NCBI GenBank assembly: GCA_900753295.1
Contig: CAADYQ010000106.1
Coordinates: 1-46,955, forward strand
Reading direction: 5' to 3'
DNA: 46,955 bases
Source of the DNA: Clostridia bacterium
Lineage (GTDB): Bacteria > Bacillota > Clostridia > Oscillospirales > CAG-272
Below, piece by piece: positions 1 to 8,637 of the stretch. A program made the translations under genes and the position numbers. How positions within the stretch are numbered: position 1 is the first letter of the stretch; every line of letters begins with the position of its first letter. The notes under the pieces were generated by a model. The model was not told the origin of the DNA. It ran no database searches and was given only the letters and a program-made list of their open reading frames with translations.

Positions 1-138
1 GGCAGCGGGAGCTGCAACAGCCATAGCTGCGGCAGAAACACCAAAGGTTTCCTCGACCTCTTTAACGAGATCGGCAAGTTCAAGTATGGTAAGAGACTTT
101 ATCTCTTCAACGATAGCAGTGATTTTTTCGGATGCCAT
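1..138 (-). CDS. rplL: 50S ribosomal protein L7/L12, N-terminal part (cut by window edge)
   Basis: The first 46 codons are present, starting at an ATG at 136-138 on the minus strand, with a strong Shine-Dalgarno (AGGAGGATT, complement of 146-154). The N-terminus (MASEKITAIVEEIKSL, then LELADLVKEVEETFGVSAAA) is the L12 dimerisation domain followed by the start of the Ala-rich hinge. The C-terminal factor-binding domain lies beyond base 1. In the ribosome, L12 dimers bind the C-terminal helix of L10 and recruit translation GTPases. The gene lies 60 bp downstream of rplJ in the same direction, the usual rplJL pair. Confidence 0.95.
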   Translation of the reverse strand, partial: MASEKITAIVEEIKSLTILELADLVKEVEETFGVSAAAMAVAAPAA

Positions 139-198
139 TTCAGTAATCCTCCTAAAATGAATAAATAAATTTTAATTTCTGATTCCGCGTCGGCACTA

Positions 199-735
199 TC
201 AGGCTTCTGCGGGAGCGGCTTCTGCCGCGGGAGCCTCGGCTTCCGCATCCTTTTTGGAAGCGGCGTCGAGAACGAAAGCGAGCTTGTAAAGCGGGCCAAG
301 CAGACTGCCGAGCAGCTTGCTGACGAGAACTTCCTTGGAAGGAGTCTGGGCGAGGGCAACTACCTGTGCCTCGTCAAGAACTTCGCCGTCAACGTATCCT
401 GCAAGAAGCTTGAAGGATTCGATCTTGTCGGCATATTCCTTAAGGATCTTCGCGGGTGCTACCGCGTCGTTCTCACTGACTGCAATTGCGGTCATGCCGG
501 TGAGGTGCTGTTTGATCTCCGAGTATCCGCAAGCGTCACAGGCTCTGCCGGTCAGGGTGTTTTTAACGACCATGTACTTAACGCCTGCTTCGCGCAGTGC
601 CTTACGCATCTTGGTATCGTCATCAACGGTGATCCCCTGATAATTGACAATAACGCCGGACACCGAGTTACGGATCATTTCGGAAAGGTCGGAAACAACC
701 TGCTGCTTTTGCTCAAGTATGGCTTTGCTGGGCAT
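199..735 (-). CDS. rplJ: 50S ribosomal protein L10
   Basis: A 178-residue protein beginning MPSKAILEQKQQVVSDLSEM. It forms the base of the L7/L12 stalk, binding 23S rRNA with its N-terminal domain and L12 dimers with its C-terminal helix. The ATG at 733-735 is chosen because AAAGGAGATA sits directly upstream and family proteins begin here; the frame is open further upstream but that stretch is leader RNA. The C-terminus ends in an Ala/Glu-rich tail (about residues 163-178). Expression should be autoregulated by L10(L12)4 binding to the leader described separately. rplL follows 60 bp downstream. Confidence 0.96.
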   Translation of the reverse strand: MPSKAILEQKQQVVSDLSEMIRNSVSGVIVNYQGITVDDDTKMRKALREAGVKYMVVKNTLTGRACDACGYSEIKQHLTGMTAIAVSENDAVAPAKILKEYADKIESFKLLAGYVDGEVLDEAQVVALAQTPSKEVLVSKLLGSLLGPLYKLAFVLDAASKKDAEAEAPAAEAAPAEA

Positions 736-918
736 GTTATTATCTCCTTTGATCTTTGAATCGGTCCCTTGAAAAGGGTAAAAAAATATCTTTCTCCCGT
801 CGGAGCGTACCGACGCCGAGAAAGACACACAAATATATTGAAGAAGACTTCAAAACGATTGCGCTTTCCTCGGCAGGGTGGCTTACGCTTTTACGGGAAC
901 CTGCTGTCTTAGGTCAAC
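736..918 (-). promoter_or_regulatory. L10 ribosomal-protein leader RNA
   Basis: The transcribed region between the rplJ promoter and the rplJ start contains the hallmark L10-leader strands: AGACAGCAGG and, about 30 nt later, CCTGCCGAGG (minus-strand reading, core within 869-917). These form the kinked stem that L10 recognises in Firmicutes leaders. An intrinsic terminator (779-824) lies between this core and the rplJ ribosome-binding site, so control is probably transcription attenuation. Core identity is from motif recall; the switching mechanism is inferred. Confidence 0.88.
779..824 (-). terminator. Attenuator terminator in the rplJ leader
   Basis: Read on the minus strand, CTTTCTC pairs with GAGAAAG and CGTCGG with CCGACG around a short loop, followed by an A/T tract containing seven T (complement of 780-786). 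It lies between the L10-binding core and the rplJ start, the expected place for a premature terminator. Confidence 0.8.
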
Positions 919-925
919 GTGTAAT

Positions 926-954
926 ATTATACACGCTTTTTCGCGCGTTGTCAA
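926..954 (-). promoter_or_regulatory. Sigma-A promoter of rplJL
   Basis: On the minus strand, a perfect TTGACA (complement of 949-954) is separated by 17 bp from a perfect TATAAT (complement of 926-931). Transcription would begin just before the L10 leader core. Confidence 0.92.
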
Positions 955-974
955 TAGTTTTTCGCGATATTTTC

Positions 975-1009
975 AAAAAAATCTTTCCGCCGCAAAAGCG
1001 GCGGAAAGA
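975..1009 (-). terminator. Intrinsic terminator after the LRR gene pair
   Basis: Minus-strand hairpin CTTTCCGCC / GGCGGAAAG with a short loop, followed by seven T (complement of 975-981). It lies 20 bp past the stop of the 839-residue LRR gene and just upstream of the rplJ promoter, insulating the two units. Confidence 0.9.
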
Positions 1010-1028
1010 CAGCGCGCGGCAGCTTATG

Positions 1029-3548
1029 TCATGACAGGTTTATGTCACCGTCCGAGCAGCGGATCGTTTTGATCCTTGAGCCGCTCGCCCAGTCGGAGTC
1101 CTTCTTCACCATTTGCCAATAGTACTCATTGTCATCAAATTTGATCTCCGTGAGCTTTTTGCATGCCATGAATACCTTTTTTCCGAGTTTCTTGAAGCCC
1201 CTCGGCAGTGTGACGCTCTCAAGCTCTTGGCAGGCGGCGAATGCTTGATCGTATATCTCATGTACACCTTTAGGGATCGTTACTTCCCTGAGAGCGTAGC
1301 AATTTTCGAATGCCTTGGAACCGATATGCTCAAGTCCCTCTTCGATGATCAGTTCTTCGAGAGCGATGCAGCTGAGGAAGGCTTCACTGCCTATGCCTTT
1401 TATACCTTTTCGGATCGTAAGCTTGCGCAGGCCCGCGCAGGATTTGAATACCTGTGACATGACCGACCCGATGTTGCCGGGGATATCCAACTCGCGGATC
1501 GAGGAGCATCCGCAGAAAGCCCGGAATCCGATCTCCTCCAGCCCCTTGCCCAGATAAACCGACTCAAGACTTATGCAGCTTTTAAATGCGTTGCTTCCGA
1601 TCCTGACGATGCCGTCATGGATATTTATGGCTTTGAGCGAGCTGCAACCGGCGAAGGCGCTGTCGCCGATGACGGTCAGGCTTTCGGGAAGCTCGATCTC
1701 GGTAAGCGAAGCACAGTTCTGGAAGGCGCAGAGTTCTATTTTGGTCGTACCTTCGGGGATCTTTATCGATTTTAGCCTGCGACAGCCTGCAACAGCGGTG
1801 CCGATGTATGTGACCCCGGACGGCAGATCGATCTCGGTTATCGATGTTCCAGCAAATGCACCGTCGCCTATCTCGGTGACGCCGCGCGGTACGTCGATCT
1901 TTTCGAGGCTGCGGCAGCTGGAAAAAGCGTACTCGCCGATGGATATCACCCTTTCGGGAATATTTGCCGAAGAGAGCCTGAAGCACACTCTGAATATACC
2001 TGCCGGTATTTCCGTGATGCCGCCCGGGAGCGTAGCGGAAATGAGCGAATAACAGTCCGCGAATGCCGATGCGCCTATTTTTATAACTTTCTCCGGAATT
2101 CTGATCTCCTCAAGCGATTCACATCCCTTAAATGCGTTTACGCCTATGGTCTCAAGTTCGGACGGAAGTGTGATCGTACGCAGGACCTGGCAGTTCTTGA
2201 ATGCTCCTGCCGGTAGAGCCTTCAGCGACGCAGGCAGCTTTACCGATACAAGGGAAATGCATTCATTGAATGTTGAGTCGGAGATCTCGGTATTGTCGCC
2301 GCAGAATGTGACAGATGTAAGTGAGCGGCATTGTTTGAATGCGCTGATGTCTACCTTCTGCACACCGGCGGGGATCGTGATCTCGCCTATGTCAGAACTG
2401 GAAAAGGCGCTCGCTCCGATAGTTCTGAGTGTTTCGGGGAGCTTTATTGACAGGATCCTTGAAGTATTAAAGGCCTCCGATGCGATCTTTTCAACTCCTT
2501 CCGGCAGTTCGAGGTATCTTATACCGCAGTTTTTGAATGCGGTGGATCCGATCTCACGTACGCTCCCGGGGATCACAACGGTCTTAAGATCATCACATGA
2601 CCAGAACATACCGACCGGTATTGCACTTATGCCGTCGGGAATCGTGAACGATTCGAGAGAGTCGCACATTGCGAACACTTCTTTGCCGATCGTTTTGATG
2701 CCTGAAGGAAGAACGATCATCGCGAGCTGACGGCACCCGTAAAAGGCTTCGTCGCCAAGCTCTTCAAGGCTGCTCGGTAGGCTGATGGCGGAAATGCGAT
2801 CGGCATATCTGAAAGCGCCTTTTTCGATCGTTTTTACGCCTTCGGGGATTATCACCATTGTGATATTGAGATTATTGTTGCCCGCAAAAGCGTGTTTGCC
2901 TATCGCGGTAACGCGGTATCCGTCGATAACATCGGGAACAGAAAGCGAGCTGCCGGTGAAGGTGCCCACCCCAGTGACGGTGCAGGTCCTGCCGTCCGGG
3001 TTCACGGAATAAGCAAGACCTTCGGAGTACGATGACGAAACAAGCTCATCACTGTATGAAAAATTGCAGGTCGTGCATTTGTGCCGGGTGTAGCCTATCA
3101 TCCCGTTGGAGGGTTCAACTTTTTCGGTGACGTATGTATGCTCCGGGGCAGGTATGCGTTCATGCCTTACAAGCGTTGCCGCGCAGCGGTCGCACGACTG
3201 ACCTGCCGTCATGCCGTCCTTGTGACATGTGGCTGGGTATCCTTCGCGGTTGACAGGACTGTGCCCGAGTGCCTCTCCGTCTGTCGCATAACACCGCCGG
3301 CACATGCGCGGAACGAAGCAGGTCGCATACTGCCACTCATGCTCACACGCATAGATATCTATCGGCGTCGGCACGTCCGTTACACCGGTGGTCTCCGGAG
3401 CTTCTGCCGTGCTTTCGTCCGGGAGGGCGGCTGTGGTGGTGATCACAGTTCCGGTTCCGGTGTCATTGCCGTTGCCTGTGGTCGTACATGAACACATGAT
3501 GCAAAGTGACATCATGATCGAGATCAGTGCTGACAGCGTTTTTTTCAT
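1029..3548 (-). CDS. BspA-type leucine-rich-repeat lipoprotein (839 aa)
   Basis: Begins MKKTLSALISIMMSLCIMCS; the ATG at 3546-3548 has AGGAGGT upstream, so the longer open frame is not used. Residues 1-20 look like a signal peptide with Cys at 16, 19 and 21; lipidation is likely but the lipobox is not classical. A Thr/Glu-rich linker follows, then a Cys/His-rich region (about 68-165) with CxxC pairs, and then about 25 tandem LRR_5 repeats of roughly 23 residues (about 185-820, pattern I-P-x-G/S-V-x-x-I-G-x-x-A-F-x-x-C-x-x-L). It ends in the short Cys-containing cap seen in BspA proteins. Such proteins sit on the cell surface and can bind host or microbial partners; the ligand here is unknown. 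It follows the 940-residue paralog by 91 bp and probably shares its transcript. Confidence 0.88.
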   Translation of the reverse strand: MKKTLSALISIMMSLCIMCSCTTTGNGNDTGTGTVITTTAALPDESTAEAPETTGVTDVPTPIDIYACEHEWQYATCFVPRMCRRCYATDGEALGHSPVNREGYPATCHKDGMTAGQSCDRCAATLVRHERIPAPEHTYVTEKVEPSNGMIGYTRHKCTTCNFSYSDELVSSSYSEGLAYSVNPDGRTCTVTGVGTFTGSSLSVPDVIDGYRVTAIGKHAFAGNNNLNITMVIIPEGVKTIEKGAFRYADRISAISLPSSLEELGDEAFYGCRQLAMIVLPSGIKTIGKEVFAMCDSLESFTIPDGISAIPVGMFWSCDDLKTVVIPGSVREIGSTAFKNCGIRYLELPEGVEKIASEAFNTSRILSIKLPETLRTIGASAFSSSDIGEITIPAGVQKVDISAFKQCRSLTSVTFCGDNTEISDSTFNECISLVSVKLPASLKALPAGAFKNCQVLRTITLPSELETIGVNAFKGCESLEEIRIPEKVIKIGASAFADCYSLISATLPGGITEIPAGIFRVCFRLSSANIPERVISIGEYAFSSCRSLEKIDVPRGVTEIGDGAFAGTSITEIDLPSGVTYIGTAVAGCRRLKSIKIPEGTTKIELCAFQNCASLTEIELPESLTVIGDSAFAGCSSLKAINIHDGIVRIGSNAFKSCISLESVYLGKGLEEIGFRAFCGCSSIRELDIPGNIGSVMSQVFKSCAGLRKLTIRKGIKGIGSEAFLSCIALEELIIEEGLEHIGSKAFENCYALREVTIPKGVHEIYDQAFAACQELESVTLPRGFKKLGKKVFMACKKLTEIKFDDNEYYWQMVKKDSDWASGSRIKTIRCSDGDINLS

Positions 3549-3639
3549 GTGGGTATACCTCCTACCTGTGTTCTTATTATTAATACGTAGAGCTTCCGTT
3601 GTAGTGTTACAATTGATGTGAGACTGAGAGGCGGGAGGC

Positions 3640-6462
3640 TCACCCATTGAAGAAGAAGTCAACGTCGCCGTCTGTGCAGTGTATGGTGCAGTCAACAAAT
3701 ATACGTGACGATGCCGGTTCCTTTTTTATTGCTCCCCATTCGGCTTTCGTGCCGGAATAGATCATGCTTTTTTTAGGCCGCGAGCTACTGTGACCGAATG
3801 CATTTGAGCCGATAAAGGTGATACTCTTCGGCAATGTGATATCGGTGAGCGTGAAGCAGTCTAAGAATGCGTCATGGCCTATGTAGCGGAACGTGTCATG
3901 CAGTGTGACAGATTCAAGCTTTGTGCAACCGCTGAATACATAGGAACCGATGGACTTTACCGATGAAGGAATGACCACTGAGGTAAGTGCGGTGCAGTTT
4001 CTGAAGGCACGAAAGTTGATCCTTGTTATACCGTCGTGCATTACTATCGTTTTCAGTTTTGTACAGCTTTCAAATGCGCTGTTGCCGATCACGGTCGCGC
4101 TTTCCGGGACGACAAATGTCTCGATAGCGGTCATGGAAAACATGTTGTCGTATATCTCTTTAATGACCCCCGCCGGGAATTTTACCGTTGTGAGGGCTGT
4201 GCATCCGGAAAAGGTGAGTCCTTCGATTTCCGTTACGGTGTCCGGGATCTCAAACGATGTTATTAATGTACAACCGGATATGACCCCGCCGCTTATTTTT
4301 GTTACGGTTTGGGGAATGGTCAAGACCTTCAGTGATATACAGTTGGAAAATGCCCCTATGATCTCGGTAACGCCGTCCTCTATTGTAACGGAAGTAATGC
4401 CGGTGCATTTGCCGAATGCGTCAGCTGATATCACTCTTACGGTTGACGGAATGGTGATCGATGTAAGCCCGGTACAGCCGCTGAGCATACCTGCCGGAAT
4501 GACGGTGAGCGCGGAGGGGAAGTTGAATTCCTTGAATGCGGTGCATTCTTCGAATGCATAGTAGCCTATATCGCAGGTACTCTCGGGAAGTACGACGCCG
4601 CCGAGAGATGTGCACCGCACAAATGCGGAATTACCAATCTTTACGGCTTTATTGGGGAATATCACCGACATGAGCGCGCGGCATTCCTGGAAGGCGCTGG
4701 TGCCGATCTCGGTAAGGGCGGCGGGTAATATTATGCTTTTCAACCCAGATCTTGAGAATGCGAAGTCCTCTATGAGCCTGAGCTTTTTCGGGAGCATGAG
4801 GGAATCAAGCGCGGTGCAGCCGTAAAATGCGTTTTTACCTATGGAAGTAAGTCCATCCGGCAGTGATACATCCCGCAGAGCGGTGCAGCTTTTGAATGCA
4901 CCGAAGCCGATGTTGACGGTATTTTCCGAAAAATGTACAGATGTAAGCTTTTTGCAGCCTTCAAATGCAAGTCTGTCTATGGCGGTGATCGTGTCGGGGA
5001 TATCGAAGGTAACAAAACCGGATGAGGCGAAGACATTGGCTCCGAGCGTTCTTATTTCCGGCGAGAGCGTTACCTGCTCAAGCGATGTGCAGCCGCGGAA
5101 GGTCCGCTCTCCGGTCGTTGTCAGTCCTGCCTCGAAAACCGCTGTTTTCAGCCCTGTGCAATATTCAAACAATCCGCTGCCGATGGTTTTCAGGCTTGAT
5201 GGTATGAAAACGTGCTCAAACAGTGTGCATCCCTGGAATGCCTCATCCTCTATTACGGTAACGGTGCGGGGGATCACTATCTCCTTCAGGGATGTGCATG
5301 AGCTGAACGCGCCGTGGCCTATCTTGTATGTACCCTCAGGAAATTCAAAATGTTCGATCCCGGAGTCGGCGAACAGCTGTGCCGGTATCTCTTTGATAGA
5401 TGAGGGGAGCTTCAGACTTTTCAGTGCCTTGCATTCCCGAAAGGCTCCTGTGCCGATGGATGTCACGCTTTCGGGAATTATTATTTCCGTCAAATTCTCA
5501 CAGCCCTCAAACGCGAAGTATTCTATTGTTGTGACAGTGTCGGGTATAATGACGGTTTTTACTTTTGAACGGTAGGAAGATGCCCCTCTTCCTATCACGG
5601 TGACTTTGTAGCCGTACACCTCGGACGGGATCGTTACTATGCCGTCCGAGCCGACTTCATATACCGAGGTCAGCGTGCATACGCCGTCCGGGTCGATGCG
5701 GTATGAAAGTGAAAGCGAGGGTGCGTCGTTGTTCAGAGGAGGTACTATGTCCTCGGTGTGCGTGTATCCGCAGGTCTTGCATTCGTATACGGTGTGTCCG
5801 GTTTGCGAGGTGGGCCCTTTTACAGTTATCGTGTACCTGTGATCGGTGCGCGGGAGCTTTGAAGGTTTTACTATGTATTCGCCGCATACGGAGCATATCA
5901 CGCTGTCACCTGTGCCTTCCGCCGAGCATGTGGCGGGCGTGCCGGGGATATTCTTTTCCTTGTGTCCGGCGGCTTTGCCGTCGGTCGCTCCGCATTTTGT
6001 GCAGGTGCGCGGCTCGGTACAGGTGGCGGCAGTCCAGCTGTGCTGACATCCCGTTGTTTCCGGAATATCCGGTGCCGCGGTGCCCGACTCAGGCTCTGCG
6101 GTGGTTTCGGGCTGAGGGGCGGCAGTGGTCTCATGCGCGGGTTCTGCCGTGGTCTCGGGAGCGGGTCCCGGAGTGGTCTCGGGCGGAGGTTCAATGGAGG
6201 TCGATGCGGGAACGGTGGTCACATCGGCGATGGTATCGCTCCCCGGCTCGGTCCCCGTGACAGGCGCTTCGGTGCCGGATGGAGTTTCTTCTGTCGGCGG
6301 TGCGCCTGTGATGCTGCTCCCGGTATCGGAGGCTGTCCCGGACGGTAGTGTGTCGCTGCCGGAAGGCTGTGGGATATTTCCCGTATTGCCAGTGCAGGCT
6401 GCCGCAAGCAATGCAAAAACCGACAGCAATACAATGAAGATAAGGCTTTTTGATGTTTTCAT
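3640..6462 (-). CDS. BspA-type leucine-rich-repeat lipoprotein (940 aa)
   Basis: Starts MKTSKSLIFIVLLSVFALLA followed by A-A-C, a lipobox with Cys23. The ATG at 6460-6462 has GGAGGAAA upstream; the frame stays open far beyond it, but that part overlaps the divergent gene and lacks protein-like sequence. Residues 30-138 form a Thr/Pro/Glu-rich wall-spanning linker with TTAEP-like repeats. Residues 139-235 form a Cys/His module (CQHSW...ATC...CTKCG and later CxxC pairs) that could bind metal. About 245-925 are LRR_5 repeats, capped by a Cys-containing C-terminus. The architecture matches its downstream neighbour, so the two are old tandem paralogs. Driven by the consensus promoter at 6523-6551. 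Confidence 0.88.
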   Translation of the reverse strand: MKTSKSLIFIVLLSVFALLAAACTGNTGNIPQPSGSDTLPSGTASDTGSSITGAPPTEETPSGTEAPVTGTEPGSDTIADVTTVPASTSIEPPPETTPGPAPETTAEPAHETTAAPQPETTAEPESGTAAPDIPETTGCQHSWTAATCTEPRTCTKCGATDGKAAGHKEKNIPGTPATCSAEGTGDSVICSVCGEYIVKPSKLPRTDHRYTITVKGPTSQTGHTVYECKTCGYTHTEDIVPPLNNDAPSLSLSYRIDPDGVCTLTSVYEVGSDGIVTIPSEVYGYKVTVIGRGASSYRSKVKTVIIPDTVTTIEYFAFEGCENLTEIIIPESVTSIGTGAFRECKALKSLKLPSSIKEIPAQLFADSGIEHFEFPEGTYKIGHGAFSSCTSLKEIVIPRTVTVIEDEAFQGCTLFEHVFIPSSLKTIGSGLFEYCTGLKTAVFEAGLTTTGERTFRGCTSLEQVTLSPEIRTLGANVFASSGFVTFDIPDTITAIDRLAFEGCKKLTSVHFSENTVNIGFGAFKSCTALRDVSLPDGLTSIGKNAFYGCTALDSLMLPKKLRLIEDFAFSRSGLKSIILPAALTEIGTSAFQECRALMSVIFPNKAVKIGNSAFVRCTSLGGVVLPESTCDIGYYAFEECTAFKEFNFPSALTVIPAGMLSGCTGLTSITIPSTVRVISADAFGKCTGITSVTIEDGVTEIIGAFSNCISLKVLTIPQTVTKISGGVISGCTLITSFEIPDTVTEIEGLTFSGCTALTTVKFPAGVIKEIYDNMFSMTAIETFVVPESATVIGNSAFESCTKLKTIVMHDGITRINFRAFRNCTALTSVVIPSSVKSIGSYVFSGCTKLESVTLHDTFRYIGHDAFLDCFTLTDITLPKSITFIGSNAFGHSSSRPKKSMIYSGTKAEWGAIKKEPASSRIFVDCTIHCTDGDVDFFFNG

Positions 6463-6492
6463 CTTTTTTCCTCCGTTGATCCTTTTGATTTG

Positions 6493-6551
6493 ATGATGTG
6501 TCTCATCATTGGCGTCTGTCCTATTATACCATACGGCTGTCCGGCTGTCAA
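6493..6551 (-). promoter_or_regulatory. Promoter and 5' hairpin of the LRR lipoprotein operon
   Basis: Minus strand: TTGACA (complement of 6546-6551), 17-bp spacer, TATAAT (complement of 6523-6528). Downstream, the transcript starts with a small palindrome, ATGATG/CATCAT (6493-6509), before the ribosome-binding site. Confidence 0.88.
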
Positions 6552-6642
6552 CACAGCGCAACCGGAAGTCGCTCCGGAAGTATTGCACAGACAATAAAAT
6601 GAGAAAAAGCGTTGCGTACACAATGAATTCATATTTTTGTAT

Positions 6643-6678
6643 TATAATAAATTCTGTGTAAGCCGCACGGTCTGCGGC
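6643..6678 (+). promoter_or_regulatory. Probable -10 element and leader hairpin of the membrane-protein/regulator operon
   Basis: TATAAT at 6643-6648 is followed by a hairpin GCCGCA/TGCGGC (6662-6678) and then the start codon at 6700. No convincing -35 lies 16-18 bp upstream, so the promoter call rests mainly on the -10 and its position. Confidence 0.5.
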
Positions 6679-6699
6679 GTTTGTGAAAGGGATATATCC

Positions 6700-7644
6700 A
6701 TGAATACGGAAAAACGATATAACGGCAAGACACGCGCGGTGCGCCCGTGCCTTGTGGCGATCCTGCTTATTGCGCTGGCGGCGGCGCTTCTTCGCACCGT
6801 TGCTATATTTACGGCTTATGACTCCGCGATAGGCTATTTCTCCCGCGGGGCGGCGCTTCCGGTGCTTGCTACGGCGCTGTGCGTTATCGGCTGTATAGCC
6901 TCTGTCGCATTCCCGTTCGTAACGCGGATCGACGGCAAGGACATTCCTCCGGTGGGCGCGCGCGGCTCGGCTCCGGTGTATTTCGCCACCGCATACGCCG
7001 CATTCGTTATGCTCGGCGCGTTTGGCTATGAGCTTTACCGCTGCATCACCGCCAACACCGCGGGCAAGCTGTTTGCCGAGGCTTCGGCAAAGGCGGCTTC
7101 CGGAAACGCATATGCCGCGCGAAGCCTGCGCATTCAGGGCATTCTTATTATAATAGGAATAGTTTCTTCGGCTCTGTCCGCTGTTTACTTCGTGCTTCGC
7201 CTCGGCGAAAAGCGCAGCAGCGATGAGTGGCACGTGCTTTTCGGCTTTGCGCCGGGACTCCGCTGTGTTGCCGGACTCAGCATTTATTTCGATATGACCG
7301 TTGAAATGAACAGCCCGAACAAGCTGATGCTTCAGGCGGCGCTCATTTCGATAATGATCTATTTCCTTTTTGAACTCCGTATGCTCCTCGGCGCAAAAAA
7401 GGCGTGCCCCCGCGCATATGCCGCAGTGGGTCTGCTTGCAACCACGCTCACCGCTTCCGCATCCGTGTCGGTGATAGCGGGGTATTTCAGCGGGCAGGTC
7501 GCTAACGCCGCGTTCTTTACAGAGGCGTTTTTCTGCTTCAATATGATGGTCTATATGATGGTGCGCACAGTGTCCTTTATCACCGCTGCCGCGGCGCCTG
7601 CAGCGCCGGTGGCGGAGCAGGATACGGCGAATACCGCAGAATAA
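6700..7644 (+). CDS. Multi-pass membrane protein of unknown function
   Basis: A 314-residue protein with about seven hydrophobic segments (near residues 17-37, 48-70, 92-110, 148-168, 205-235, 245-265, 280-298) and a Pro/Ala-rich cytosolic-type tail. I recognise no family motif. The ATG at 6700 has GAAAGGG upstream; an in-frame ATG 63 bp earlier lies in the -10/leader region and is unlikely. The HTH regulator begins 17 bp downstream, so the two are probably co-transcribed and the regulator may control this membrane protein. Both genes have the GC-rich codon style of the window. Confidence 0.7.
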   Translation: MNTEKRYNGKTRAVRPCLVAILLIALAAALLRTVAIFTAYDSAIGYFSRGAALPVLATALCVIGCIASVAFPFVTRIDGKDIPPVGARGSAPVYFATAYAAFVMLGAFGYELYRCITANTAGKLFAEASAKAASGNAYAARSLRIQGILIIIGIVSSALSAVYFVLRLGEKRSSDEWHVLFGFAPGLRCVAGLSIYFDMTVEMNSPNKLMLQAALISIMIYFLFELRMLLGAKKACPRAYAAVGLLATTLTASASVSVIAGYFSGQVANAAFFTEAFFCFNMMVYMMVRTVSFITAAAAPAAPVAEQDTANTAE

Positions 7645-7661
7645 ACCAAAGGAGATCGGAC

Positions 7662-8258
7662 ATGAGCGGCGCATCGGCAGACGATAGGATCAGATGGTTA
7701 CATAAACGTATAGCGGACGGTTCGTACCCCAATGCCGTCCGCCTTTCCGAGCGCTTTGGCATATCCCGCCGCCAGGCGACGCGCGATGTCGAATATATGC
7801 GGCGTGAGCTCGGCGCTCCGGTAAAATACGACAGAGTGCGCCGCGGCTTTTATTACACGTCGGAATTTGCGCTCCCCGCAGCCATAAATGTCGCACAGTC
7901 CGACGATTACGTTGAGCTTATCGCCGCAATGGGCGATATGACCGGCGATACCGTCGGCGCCGATATGACCCAGATGAGCATACCGTACAGCGCAGTGCTT
8001 GAGATACCGGACAAGCTGACAGTGGTAAGGCTCGGAAAGCTGATAACGGGACGCGCTCCCGAGCACCGCGGAAAGAGGTATCTTTGCGAATTCGCGAGCG
8101 TAGAGGCGTTTCTCGGCGCGCTCATGGCGATAGGAGAGCCTGTCAGGATCGTGAGCCCGGAGTGGCTTCGCAGCCGTCTGATGGAGAATATCGCCGTGCT
8201 TGCCGGGGCAAATAATGAAAATGTGCAGAATGCACAAAAATCAAAAGAAAAAATGTGA
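7662..8258 (+). CDS. HTH transcriptional regulator resembling the WYL/YafY group
   Basis: A 198-residue protein. Residues 8-50 form a winged-helix HTH of the HTH_11 kind (NAVRLSERFGISRRQATRDV), as at the start of DeoR/WYL regulators. The middle has no visible WYL motif, but about 150-175 (IGEPVRIVSPEWLRSRL) resembles the WCX tail of WYL proteins, so this may be a short or diverged member. AAAGGAGA precedes the ATG at 7662. The short Asn/Lys-rich C-terminus ends 22 bp before the -35 of the ribosomal operon; no terminator is visible between them. Ligand and targets are unknown; control of the adjoining membrane protein is a guess from context. Confidence 0.72.
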   Translation: MSGASADDRIRWLHKRIADGSYPNAVRLSERFGISRRQATRDVEYMRRELGAPVKYDRVRRGFYYTSEFALPAAINVAQSDDYVELIAAMGDMTGDTVGADMTQMSIPYSAVLEIPDKLTVVRLGKLITGRAPEHRGKRYLCEFASVEAFLGALMAIGEPVRIVSPEWLRSRLMENIAVLAGANNENVQNAQKSKEKM

Positions 8259-8279
8259 AAAATTCTACATGCGATTCTA

Positions 8280-8308
8280 TTGCATAATCGTGTCATTTAT
8301 TGTATAAT
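8280..8308 (+). promoter_or_regulatory. Promoter of the S10-spc-alpha operon
   Basis: TTGCAT (8280-8285), 17-bp spacer, TATAAT (8303-8308). The -35 lies within TTCTATTGCAT, an 11-mer also found around the -35 elements at 33944 and 35852. Confidence 0.88.
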
Positions 8309-8314
8309 ATCAAG

Positions 8315-8637
8315 GCTTGATGTGCGAAGTATGCGTTGAAGCGAGAGGTTGCCGCCGATGTTACCGCAAAGGCGGGTAATTTTCGTGGAGTATGTCCGTG
8401 TTTAACCGGGCGAAACGAAGGGTAAAAGTCAAGTGCTGTTCCACAGCGTGTTCCGGAATTTGCTATCCGTCTTATCGTGACGGACGGGGGCAGATCTCCG
8501 GTTTTTGTATGAAACAAAAAGAAACGCGCGGAGCGGTGCAAAACAAAAATAAGTCCCCGTCAATGGAACGCAGGACGCGCAGGAGCTTCAATAATTATTA
8601 TACGCAGCGCGTAAATCCAAAGAGGAGGCAAAAATCA
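8315..8637 (+). promoter_or_regulatory. Long structured leader of the S10 operon
   Basis: About 320 nt without a credible gene separate the promoter from rpsJ. Direct pairing is visible: TCCGTC/GACGGA (8466-8484), GACGGGG with CCCCGTC (8483-8489 with 8555-8561), CTCCG/CGGAG (8496-8500 with 8529-8533) and TTTTTGT/ACAAAAA (8502-8520), the last three nested. The first and second share bases 8483-8484, so they compete slightly at their edges. The segment GCGAGAGGTTGC near 8341 resembles what I recall upstream of rpsJ in other Clostridia. A ribosomal-protein binding leader is likely but the ligand is not shown. Confidence 0.65.

Noticed and set aside
1113..5896. Several plus-strand frames across the LRR genes
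   Set aside because: Repeats in the LRR genes leave open frames on the opposite strand; none has a start context or recognisable domain.
6463..7674. N-terminal extension of the 940-aa LRR protein by about 400 residues
   Set aside because: The extension is Arg/His-rich, overlaps the divergent membrane-protein gene, and the lipoprotein signal plus ribosome-binding site and promoter fix the start at 6462.
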